Assembly: GCA_029098505.1 (NCBI GenBank)
Contig: JAQXOE010000044.1
Span: 1 to 64,000 of the forward strand
Source of the DNA: Bacteroidales bacterium
Lineage (GTDB): Bacteria > Bacteroidota > Bacteroidia > Bacteroidales > UBA932
Length of the DNA stretch: 64,000 bases
Direction of reading: 5' to 3'
Part shown: in pieces, positions 57,065 to 64,000 of the stretch
Numbering within the stretch: position 1 is the first letter of the stretch
Layout: the number at the start of each line of letters is the position of its first letter
The notes under the pieces: model-generated
What the model was told of the DNA's origin: nothing
What the model saw: only the letters and a program-made list of their open reading frames with translations
Databases searched by the model: none
Made by a program: the position numbers and the translations under genes

Positions 57065-58225
57065 TTATAGTTTCTTCATATTCTTGTCTATCAGTCTATT
57101 GAGTCTCTCTACCGTAAGCCCTGTCCGGAAAGCGTCCGGTTCAGTGTTCATACAGTAGTCAACCAGCCTGTCGATATCAGAAGTGGCTACGTGCATACGG
57201 GTATCGGAAGAAGCATAATAGATGAATACCTTTCCGTCCTCATCAGCTATCCAGCCGTTCGCAAATGCGACATTCATAACGTCGCCGATGAATTCATCCC
57301 CTTCAGGTGCAATGAAATAACCGGCAGGTGCAGCTATTACCCTTGTCGGGTCCTCAAGAGCCGTCATATAGAGATAGAGCACGTACCTGAGGCCGGATGC
57401 GCATCCGCGCACTCCGTGGGCGAGGTGCAGCCATCCCTTGTCCGTTTTAATCGGATGAGGGCCTTCACCATTCTTGACTTCCATTATCGTATGGTAATGG
57501 CGAGAACTGATTATTCTTTCATCCTTGACCTCGGCGTGTTCGATATCGTCGATTAGAGCCCAGCCGATTCCTCCGCCATTGCCAGCATCAATGAATCCGT
57601 CTTGCGGACGGGTATAGAGCGCATACTTTCCATCAACGAATTCGGGGTGGAGAACGACGTTGCGCTGCTGTGACTTTGACTTGAGATCAGGAAGACGTTC
57701 CCAATTGATGAGGTCCTTTGTGCGTGCAATTCCGCAGCTTGCAGTAGCGGCTGAAAGGTCTGATTCAAGTGTGTGATCCTTTCTTTCTACACAGAAGAGA
57801 CCGTAAATCCATCCGTCTTCATGACGGGTAAGTCTCATATCATAGATATTTGTCGCCGGCTCGCCGTATTCTGGCATGGTGATGGGTCTGTCCCAAAAAC
57901 GGAAATTGTCAACGCCGTTGGGGCTTTCAGCTATTGCGAAGAAGGATTTCCTATCTGCAGCCTCCACCCTGACAACCAGTATATATTTCCCGTTCCATTT
58001 GATGGCTCCGCTGTTGAAAGCAGCGTGAATGCCGAATCTCTCTTCAAGATAAGGATTGCTTTCAGGGTCAAGATCGTATCTCCAGAACAAGGGAGCGTGC
58101 TCTCCCGTCAATATCGGATATTTGTGTCTTTCATATACTCCATTTACATAAATGGCTTCATTCTTTCTGTTGACAAGAGCCTCATGTCTTTCCTTCAGCC
58201 ATTCCAGCCTTTCATTGAAATTCAT
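57065..58225 (-). CDS. 4-O-beta-D-mannosyl-D-glucose phosphorylase (GH130)
   Basis: A 386-residue cytoplasmic enzyme of GH130 subfamily 1. It releases alpha-mannose 1-phosphate from mannosyl-beta-1,4-glucose. The N-terminal VYERHKYPILTGEHAPLFWRYDL and AAFNSGAIKWNGKYILVVRVE are typical; the general acid should be Asp129 in NIYDMRLTRHEDG. The family works with a cellobiose 2-epimerase that converts mannobiose to mannosyl-glucose; no such gene is in the window. It lies 9 nt downstream of GH26 and feeds on its products, so it is a pathway partner. Confidence 0.9.
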   Translation of the reverse strand: MNFNERLEWLKERHEALVNRKNEAIYVNGVYERHKYPILTGEHAPLFWRYDLDPESNPYLEERFGIHAAFNSGAIKWNGKYILVVRVEAADRKSFFAIAESPNGVDNFRFWDRPITMPEYGEPATNIYDMRLTRHEDGWIYGLFCVERKDHTLESDLSAATASCGIARTKDLINWERLPDLKSKSQQRNVVLHPEFVDGKYALYTRPQDGFIDAGNGGGIGWALIDDIEHAEVKDERIISSRHYHTIMEVKNGEGPHPIKTDKGWLHLAHGVRGCASGLRYVLYLYMTALEDPTRVIAAPAGYFIAPEGDEFIGDVMNVAFANGWIADEDGKVFIYYASSDTRMHVATSDIDRLVDYCMNTEPDAFRTGLTVERLNRLIDKNMKKL

Positions 58226-58234
58226 AGCAAGAAT

Positions 58235-59335
58235 CTATTTAATATCTTTAAGAAACAATGTATTGTCCAGTGAATAGAAACTCCGGAAATCCTCTTCGCA
58301 ATCAGCTCCGGGATAAGGACCGTAGAAATGTCCCTGCTGGTCCCAGGCATTGCGCCAGGTCAGAACATAGCCTATAGGGTAGTCCTTGATGCCCTCGTTA
58401 AGTGAGGTCCACCATTTTGCATCCTTGATACCCTCGTAACCTGTTTCGCTTATGACTATGTTTTTTTCGTGCTCTTCTCCCAGTTCGCTCATATAGCCCA
58501 GACAGGTCTTCAGTCTATTAATGTAGGTATCAAAGTCCGAATACTGGTAATGGTCGATGCCTAGTAAATCGACTATGTCATCACCGGGGTATCTGACCAT
58601 ATACCCATCCTTGTCAACGTCGCTGTTAGGAGAGTATGCCCAGATGATTTCTGTCAATCCTTTCAGCTCATTGATATAGGCATATGTTTTTTTCCAAAGG
58701 GCAATGTATTCATCTGCGCTGCAGGTATCGATGCCCCACCAGAACCATCCTCCCATATGCTCGTGCCAAGGTCTGAAAATGACCTCAGCCTGAGTGCCGT
58801 CAGGGTTCCTGATGCTGCCAAGGAAAGCGCTAAGCCGCTCCAACCAAAGCTCAAATTCTTTTTCTTTCCCGCCTCCGGCAATGATTGAAGCCACAGCCTT
58901 ATCGGAACTGTTGTCCCAAGCATCACCTCCGGTCCACGGATTGCGTGCATGCCAGGAAAAAGTGACAATGCCGCCTCTGGCAATGTGCTCCATTGCCGCC
59001 CTACGCATATAGTCGAAGTTGACGCCGTCCAGATTCTCCTCCTTGCCGAGTTCAATGCCTCCAAGGTCGAAGCCGACTACGGCAGGGTAATCTCCGCAGA
59101 CGAAAAAAACGTCTGATCCCTCGATTCTGTCATTCAAGATGTCTTCCGGGTGAGTCCAGAAATGGCCATAACAAAGGTCATCCTGATGCCCGTACATATA
59201 TCGCCCCTCGCGAACAGCAGCTTCCAGGGCCCTTAGCGTGCTATTGCCGTGTTCGTCACTTACGCCTTGGGCGCAGGAGGTGCTGATAAGACATAATGCC
59301 ACTGCGCATATTCTAAGGGCGTGGCGCATTGTCAT
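58235..59335 (-). CDS. GH26 beta-mannanase lipoprotein
   Basis: A 366-residue endo-beta-1,4-mannanase with a lipobox (LISTSC). The acid/base is Glu192 in FRPWHEHMGGWFWWG and the nucleophile Glu297 in IVISETGYEG; TFSWHARNPWTGG is the usual GH26 segment. Of possible starts, I chose 59335 (MTMRHAL), which gives a normal signal peptide; an ATG at 59329 is equally good, and one at 59371 would lie further inside the preceding gene. The start overlaps the GH5 stop by about 23 nt. It is likely exported to the surface, cutting mannan or glucomannan to short oligosaccharides. Confidence 0.92.
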   Translation of the reverse strand: MTMRHALRICAVALCLISTSCAQGVSDEHGNSTLRALEAAVREGRYMYGHQDDLCYGHFWTHPEDILNDRIEGSDVFFVCGDYPAVVGFDLGGIELGKEENLDGVNFDYMRRAAMEHIARGGIVTFSWHARNPWTGGDAWDNSSDKAVASIIAGGGKEKEFELWLERLSAFLGSIRNPDGTQAEVIFRPWHEHMGGWFWWGIDTCSADEYIALWKKTYAYINELKGLTEIIWAYSPNSDVDKDGYMVRYPGDDIVDLLGIDHYQYSDFDTYINRLKTCLGYMSELGEEHEKNIVISETGYEGIKDAKWWTSLNEGIKDYPIGYVLTWRNAWDQQGHFYGPYPGADCEEDFRSFYSLDNTLFLKDIK

Positions 59336-60923
59336 AGAGAGATTTGAGTGTGTATTCGCTGCTGTTGTCATACATAGCCTTCACCATTACATCTATAAGT
59401 TCCTTTGAGTGCTCTATGTATGAGCCTGTAGCATGGTCGATGTACGGGTGGTGTTCCGAGCCGGCTCCCTTATTGCCATTGTCCCAGATAAAGCAAGGGA
59501 CTCCATAGGATTTGGAAGCCTTCACGAAATACTCAAGATAGTACTTGTAGCTCTTCCATTCCTTGCTATCGTATTCGCGCATACTGCATCCGAATTCGCC
59601 GAGATAAACAGGTATGCCCTTGGAAACGAAGTTGGCATGGAGGGTCGCCATAATCGACCTGATCTGCTTCTCGTCGTCATTGCCCGTGAAAGTGTGGCCC
59701 CAGAGCTTCTGTGGCAGGTTTGCTGCAATTGTGTAATTGTAAGGGTCATAGCTGTGAACCGATACCATCAAGTGTCCTGCAGGGTCCTCAGGAAGAACGA
59801 AATCAGCTATGAAGTTGATGCTGGTGCAATAGGTCGGGACTCCAAGCCATCTTTCAGCATTCTTTGAGCCGGTAGCGCGGACTGCATCAACGAAGACCTG
59901 ATTCCATTCATTCAGAACTTTGGCCTGGTCTGAACTGTTGGCGCTATTGCCCCAATTACCATCATTGATTTCATTGAAGCCCTCGAAAATGAGGTAGTCT
60001 CCTTCATCTTTGAATGCGTTTGCAATATTGGTCCAGACGCCCTTGATTTTCTCCTTGACTTCCTTGTTGACTTCTTCGTTTTTTGTTGCGTCCATTATAT
60101 TCAGCCAGCGGTGCCCCATAGCCTCGTTCCCTATGTAATGGTCTTCATCGTGATGCGTGTTGATAAGCACTTTCAGTCCCGCATCGCGTGCCCAGCCTAC
60201 TACCTGGACTATTCTGTTCATCCAAGTCTCATCTATTTTGTAATCAGGAGCTTCTCCTATCATCTTGAGCCAGGTAATAGGGATTCTGACTGTTCTGAAA
60301 CCGGCTACATAGAGCTTTGTGAAGGTTGCGGCGGTAACCTTGCCGTTGCCCCAGCAGGTCTCGTCCGGATAGAGGAACTTGTCTCCCGCCCAGCTACCGT
60401 TGTAGAAGGCATCGAAATGATTGCCGAGGTTCCATCCAAGACCGAGTTCATTCATTCTATTCCAAGCATCATTGTCCTGGGGCTCAGGTACATCGTCGTC
60501 CGGGTCCACAACTATAGGTGCATCCTTTGTAGTGAAAGTATATTTGAAGCCTGCGGCTGCTTCCTGATTCTCCTTGAAGCCTTTTACTATGCCGTCAGGT
60601 ATGGTGATTTCATATTCGCTTGAACCCTTGAGAGAGCCTATGGTGATTTCCAAATCTGTATTGAAAGGGTTCACCTTAATGACTTCCGCGTCATTGTTCA
60701 CCTTTATTTGAGCGAAGTCAGAATAAAGGCATTTAATGTTCTGGTCGTATGTGAAAGTAATCTTCAGCTCCTTATCATAATCGATGCCTTTTGCTCCGTC
60801 TGCAGGCTCGGATGATATAAGCTTTGGCGCTTCCGCCTTCTCCGGCTCAGTATTGTTCACTTCATTGCAGGAGTTTGCCAACAAGAGTACGGCTGTGCCG
60901 ATGAGAAATAAATTAGTTTTCAT
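59313..60923 (-). CDS. GH5 endo-glucanase/mannanase lipoprotein with N-terminal Ig-like domain
   Basis: A 536-residue lipoprotein, lipobox LLANSC (Cys19), followed by an acidic stretch (NNTEPEKAE) like the surface-export signals of this phylum. An Ig-like domain (about 33-130, SSEPADGAKGIDYDKEL) precedes a GH5 TIM barrel (about 150-520) with LGLGWNLGNHFDAF, the acid/base Glu318 in FEGFNEINDG and the nucleophile Glu443 in VYLGEFGCSM. The overall pattern looks like subfamily 4 (endo-beta-1,4-glucanase/xyloglucanase), so the target might be the glucan part of glucomannan. The gene begins 53 nt after the IPT gene; a terminator lies between. Confidence 0.88.
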   Translation of the reverse strand: MKTNLFLIGTAVLLLANSCNEVNNTEPEKAEAPKLISSEPADGAKGIDYDKELKITFTYDQNIKCLYSDFAQIKVNNDAEVIKVNPFNTDLEITIGSLKGSSEYEITIPDGIVKGFKENQEAAAGFKYTFTTKDAPIVVDPDDDVPEPQDNDAWNRMNELGLGWNLGNHFDAFYNGSWAGDKFLYPDETCWGNGKVTAATFTKLYVAGFRTVRIPITWLKMIGEAPDYKIDETWMNRIVQVVGWARDAGLKVLINTHHDEDHYIGNEAMGHRWLNIMDATKNEEVNKEVKEKIKGVWTNIANAFKDEGDYLIFEGFNEINDGNWGNSANSSDQAKVLNEWNQVFVDAVRATGSKNAERWLGVPTYCTSINFIADFVLPEDPAGHLMVSVHSYDPYNYTIAANLPQKLWGHTFTGNDDEKQIRSIMATLHANFVSKGIPVYLGEFGCSMREYDSKEWKSYKYYLEYFVKASKSYGVPCFIWDNGNKGAGSEHHPYIDHATGSYIEHSKELIDVMVKAMYDNSSEYTLKSLYDNAPRP

Positions 60924-60939
60924 TAATCTTTAAATAAAA

Positions 60940-60965
60940 GGGCGGCGACGATACTGCCGCCGCCC
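60940..60965 (-). terminator. terminator between the SGBP and GH5 genes
   Basis: On the minus strand GGGCGGCG pairs with CGCCGCCC (10-nt loop) and is followed by TTTTATTT. It sits in the 53-nt gap inside the PUL operon and should lower transcription of the downstream enzymes relative to the binding proteins. Confidence 0.75.
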
Positions 60966-60976
60966 GTGTTTGATTC

Positions 60977-63289
60977 TTAAAGAATGGTTACAAGGTTGAT
61001 GTTGCAGCCGAATCCAGTGAAGCTCATATCCTTACCTCCAAGATTCTGAAGCAGTTCAGCATCAACTGTCTTCTTGATAACGCTGTTTCCAACCAAGTCA
61101 TTCCAGTTGTAAGCATTATTGCCGTCAGGGTTGAATGACCAGTCATTGTTGATAATTCTGATCATATGGTAGTCTGCAGGAGTAACGGTGTAGTGGATAG
61201 CGAGTTCCATACCAACTTCCCAAGTAGCAACTTCACTTGCAGGTATGGTGACAGCATTGTTCCAGTTTACTTCTGCATCACCTTCGAAGAGGATTCTTTC
61301 CTGAGGGATGTCGTTAATGAGCTGTACCTTTTCAACGATGAACCAAGCACCGCAGAGAACAAGGCCTCCATTGTTGACGAGCTGGTCGAGGTCTTCAGCT
61401 CCGAGGGTGAGGGCAATGTAATTGCTTCCCTCGGCGAGAGGAATGTTGCCCTCTCCGTCAGCAGATGTGAACTGGTTCTTAACACTTGGCATTGAAGCCC
61501 AACTGCCGTTACCGAAACGCAGCTTAGGGTTGGATGCAGCTGCAGGGTCTATGCTGTAGTATACCATAAGGGTTGTACCCTTCTTTACACTGCTCCAATC
61601 ATAGCCACCCCAAGAAAGTGGTTGGAAACCTGCTGCCCATTCGCCTACAGCGAATTCGCCTTCCCAGATAGTCTTGATGGTCTGCTCAAGGAGTACTCCA
61701 ATAGGTTCAGCCTGAATCTCGACGTCCCCGTTGTAAAGCTGGAACTTGAGCTCGTAGCTTCCGGTCTTGCACCAAGGCATAAGGAATCTGATTTCATCAT
61801 CCTTGCGTATGCTGTATTGGGTGACCTTGGTGTCGCCTATGAATATAGACTCAACGAGGTTCAGATTGCTTCCTAAGAGTACTACTTCCTGGCCTATGTG
61901 CTGGGCTGAAGGACGTGAAGTGAGGACTACGAGAGCATGATATTTGACAGTGACTTCCTCTTCTGATACTATCTGTTCACCGTTGGCGAGGGTAAGTTCA
62001 ATCTTGCCGCTTACCGAAGTCGCGTCAGTATAGAGGTCTAGCGAAGTTTCGCCCTTGTTCTCAATGCTCAGAGCCTTGCCGCCCATAGCAGCCGATACAA
62101 CGAGGTCAAGATCCTTGCCGCTTACAGTAATAGGTGTAGGGTCTCCGGCATATACTTCAAGAGGAGAAACTGCCTCGATAACAGGGTGTACGAGGGTGAT
62201 TTCAGACTCAACTGAGGTGCCATTGGCGAGTTTGAGGCTGACTTTTCCTTCTTTAGCCGTTTCAGGTACTAAAACTAAAATCTTACCGTTCTCATATGCG
62301 AAAATAGCATCTTCTGCACCTTCGAAATCGATGGCGGTGATGAGGTCAAGATCTTTTCCTGTAATGGTGAGTATACCACCAGCCTTAACAGGCAGCGGAT
62401 TTACAGAATCGATAACGGGAACTGTTGACTCGAAGTCTCCTGCATTGTACTCATTGCCTTCATAGCTGATGGCAAGGATGCTGCCGCTTGCGGACTGGTC
62501 AGGGAGTATGAATGTGATGGATGAATTGTCTTCAGAGAGCTCAAAATCAGTCACTTCTATGCCTCCTGCAACTATCTTCTCAATCATTTCGAGGTGTGCT
62601 CCGCTGATAGTCACAGCCTTTCCTGCCTTGATGACAGCATCGGCTGCCTTCTTCACTGTAGGCTCACCCATCTCGAGCGGCAACTCAGAATAGAAGAGGT
62701 TCTCAACTGCTCCGTCATCGGAAAGGACTATGGTTCCGTTCTTTGCTGATGCAGGGATGATAACCTTTGCCTCGTGGCGTGTGGCTCCTTCCTCTACTTC
62801 AACAGTAGCACCACCTTGGAATATCACTTTTTTGACAAGATTCATATAATCTCCCTTAAGGGTGATTTCATCACCAGGGAATGCAGGAGCAGCTACTTCG
62901 AATCCTTCGAAAACGATAGGCTCGGTATAGTTGAGCATAGATCTGGTGGTGAATTGCTCCCCGTCCTTGGAAAGGAGGGTAACATATCCTACCTCAGGTC
63001 CTTCTACTGGAAGTGTAATGCGTATTTCGCTGATTTTTCCTGATTTGACAACCTCAATTGAAGTGATAGGCTCAACGCCGGGTACATTTACCTTGGCAAT
63101 TTTGTCAAGGTTGCTGCCGAAGAATCTGAGCTGTGCTCCTCTCATCACCGGATTCGGACCGAATGATGCCAGAGTCACTGCGTCGTCGGCATATTGGGCG
63201 GTGTCAATCTCAACCTGCTTGCAGGACGTGATTCCCAGAAGGAGTAAGACCGCACCAATTGTTGCTGTATGTTTGAATATGCTTTTCAT
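60977..63289 (-). CDS. IPT/TIG-domain surface glycan-binding lipoprotein (SusE-like)
   Basis: A 770-residue lipoprotein, lipobox LGITSC (Cys23). The first two thirds comprise five or so IPT/TIG immunoglobulin-like domains of about 80 residues, seen in recurring DSVNPLPVKAGGILTITGKDL-like units (shortened here: VKAGGILTITGKDLDLI, VYAGDPTPITVSGKDLDLV). The last 240 residues contain two similar beta domains (IWEGEFAVGEWAAG and LFEGDAEVNWNNAV), probably carbohydrate-binding. The gene lies 16 nt downstream of the SGBP-B-like gene. It probably holds mannan or glucomannan on the cell surface for GH5/GH26. Homology to SusE/SusF is by position, not close sequence. Confidence 0.75.
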   Translation of the reverse strand: MKSIFKHTATIGAVLLLLGITSCKQVEIDTAQYADDAVTLASFGPNPVMRGAQLRFFGSNLDKIAKVNVPGVEPITSIEVVKSGKISEIRITLPVEGPEVGYVTLLSKDGEQFTTRSMLNYTEPIVFEGFEVAAPAFPGDEITLKGDYMNLVKKVIFQGGATVEVEEGATRHEAKVIIPASAKNGTIVLSDDGAVENLFYSELPLEMGEPTVKKAADAVIKAGKAVTISGAHLEMIEKIVAGGIEVTDFELSEDNSSITFILPDQSASGSILAISYEGNEYNAGDFESTVPVIDSVNPLPVKAGGILTITGKDLDLITAIDFEGAEDAIFAYENGKILVLVPETAKEGKVSLKLANGTSVESEITLVHPVIEAVSPLEVYAGDPTPITVSGKDLDLVVSAAMGGKALSIENKGETSLDLYTDATSVSGKIELTLANGEQIVSEEEVTVKYHALVVLTSRPSAQHIGQEVVLLGSNLNLVESIFIGDTKVTQYSIRKDDEIRFLMPWCKTGSYELKFQLYNGDVEIQAEPIGVLLEQTIKTIWEGEFAVGEWAAGFQPLSWGGYDWSSVKKGTTLMVYYSIDPAAASNPKLRFGNGSWASMPSVKNQFTSADGEGNIPLAEGSNYIALTLGAEDLDQLVNNGGLVLCGAWFIVEKVQLINDIPQERILFEGDAEVNWNNAVTIPASEVATWEVGMELAIHYTVTPADYHMIRIINNDWSFNPDGNNAYNWNDLVGNSVIKKTVDAELLQNLGGKDMSFTGFGCNINLVTIL

Positions 63290-63305
63290 AATGCTATCGT
63301 ATTAA

Positions 63306-64000
63306 TTATCTGACAGGAACAGCACGGAAGTTATCCATCTTGATGATAGGGGAAGAACCTGCGGTTCCGCAAGAGCTTGAACCTCCGGAGATGAATATCT
63401 CAAGATTTGAGAATGACTCAGGGGTAAGCTTGCCTGATGCGTTGCTGCCATCCCAGTACTTAGTGAATTCAGAGATAGGACAGGTGATGGTTCTCCATTC
63501 GCCGTTGGTGTCATAGCTTCCGCTGGTCTTCCAAGGCTCCCAAAGATAGCGAGGAAGGCTGAGGCCTGCGAAGTTGTCTCCATCGTTGAAGTACTTGTTG
63601 TTGCAGCCGGCGAGAGTATTGCCATAAATGTCCTTTGCGCCTGCAGGGCCGTTTGAAACTTCGGCTGTACTTGAGAAGATAATCTGCATAGGGGTACCGG
63701 TCCAAGGGGTTTCAGATGAAATGTTGACCTCGAACTTGAGCACCATAGAGCTGTAGTCGCTGAAATCGACTATGTCGAGCAAACGGCGTCCGTCAATTCC
63801 CTCGAATGGCTCAGGATCTGCCCAGTTGCCTGCCCAGTATTGCCACTGGAACGACTCTTTCCAATCGCTTCCGTCTGCGTCAAGGGTCTCGCTTCCGTTT
63901 CCGAGTATCACATAATTTCCTGAGAAACCGCCAACGGTAGAGAGCTCCTTAGGTTTCCAACCCTTGTTGATTGAGTAGAGACCGTTGTCGAAATCGATGA
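63306..64000 (-). CDS. SGBP-B-like surface glycan-binding protein, partial (C-terminal)
   Basis: Runs off the right edge of the window, so the N-terminus is missing; the frame is open from 64000 down to the stop at 63306. The visible 231 residues include GWKPKELSTVGGFSGNYVILGNG, WKESFQWQYWAGNW, YSSMVLKFEVNISSETPWTG and IIKMDNFRAVPV (pieces quoted separately), the C-terminal ligand-binding domain type of Bacteroidota SGBP-B proteins. It is rich in Trp, Asn and Gly, as expected for carbohydrate contact. It precedes the IPT protein by 16 nt. SusC and SusD genes probably lie just outside the window. Confidence 0.78.
   Translation of the reverse strand, partial: IDFDNGLYSINKGWKPKELSTVGGFSGNYVILGNGSETLDADGSDWKESFQWQYWAGNWADPEPFEGIDGRRLLDIVDFSDYSSMVLKFEVNISSETPWTGTPMQIIFSSTAEVSNGPAGAKDIYGNTLAGCNNKYFNDGDNFAGLSLPRYLWEPWKTSGSYDTNGEWRTITCPISEFTKYWDGSNASGKLTPESFSNLEIFISGGSSSCGTAGSSPIIKMDNFRAVPVR

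Overview
The window reads as a chromosomal segment of a gut- or rumen-type Bacteroidales bacterium (Bacteroidota). Evidence: promoters of the Bacteroidota type (TAnnTTTG at -7, TTG/TTTG about 20 nt upstream) in front of many genes; many lipoproteins with a Leu/Ala-Ser-Cys lipobox, including fimbrillin-like, DUF4493 and PCMD families; a type III glutamine synthetase; a BtuB/BtuG vitamin B12 pair; and a SusE/SGBP-type polysaccharide utilisation locus (PUL). I cannot name genus or species. Coding density is high. No gap exceeds 300 bases; the two largest (22891-23125 and 26249-26495) are regulatory leaders. I found no rRNA, tRNA, CRISPR array, insertion sequence or prophage gene.

Layout. 1-5908: a GGGtGRT-family gene with a NifU-like partner (minus), then a CPA2 cation/proton antiporter and a two-gene lipid unit (acyltransferase, acyl-CoA ligase), then ndk (minus). 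6474-15170: seven collinear genes for envelope proteins (fimbrillin-like lipoprotein, three DUF4493 proteins, two small beta-barrel proteins, two PCMD-domain proteins), one probable operon of unknown function. 15246-17432: glnN, with a perfect 16-bp inverted repeat around its promoter and start codon. 17573-22890 (minus): pyrC-pyrK-pyrD-pyrF-pyrE-pyrB, all de novo UMP genes except carAB, preceded by a leader with promoter, terminator hairpin and a short ORF. 23126-26405 (minus): cobalamin riboswitch, btuB, btuG-like. 26496-29280: lipid kinase and a phytase-like lipoprotein. 29307-44381: housekeeping and transport genes (tricorn-type protease, esterase, serine dehydratase, GltS, DUF4250-AspT pair, MetY, CE1-like esterase, Pif1-like helicase, AI-2E transporter).

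44529-64000 is carbohydrate-active. A plus-strand unit (GH3, a double alpha/beta-hydrolase, a type B carboxylesterase, a tandem beta-helix protein with a propeller) converges on a minus-strand PUL that enters from the right edge: SGBP-B-like protein, IPT-domain surface protein, GH5, GH26 beta-mannanase, GH130 mannosylglucose phosphorylase, GPH sugar symporter and GH94 cellobiose phosphorylase. Together these suggest glucomannan or mixed beta-mannan/beta-glucan use: surface capture, endo-cleavage by GH5/GH26, import of disaccharides by the symporter and phosphorolytic cleavage in the cytoplasm. The susC/susD pair would lie beyond the right edge, and a mannobiose epimerase is not in the window.

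The observations most worth a second look are the pyr leader (possible coupled-translation attenuation), the glnN inverted repeat, a PyrB with a C-terminal PyrI-type zinc tail, the DUF4493/PCMD/beta-barrel cluster, and a terminator placed between the binding-protein and enzyme parts of the PUL.
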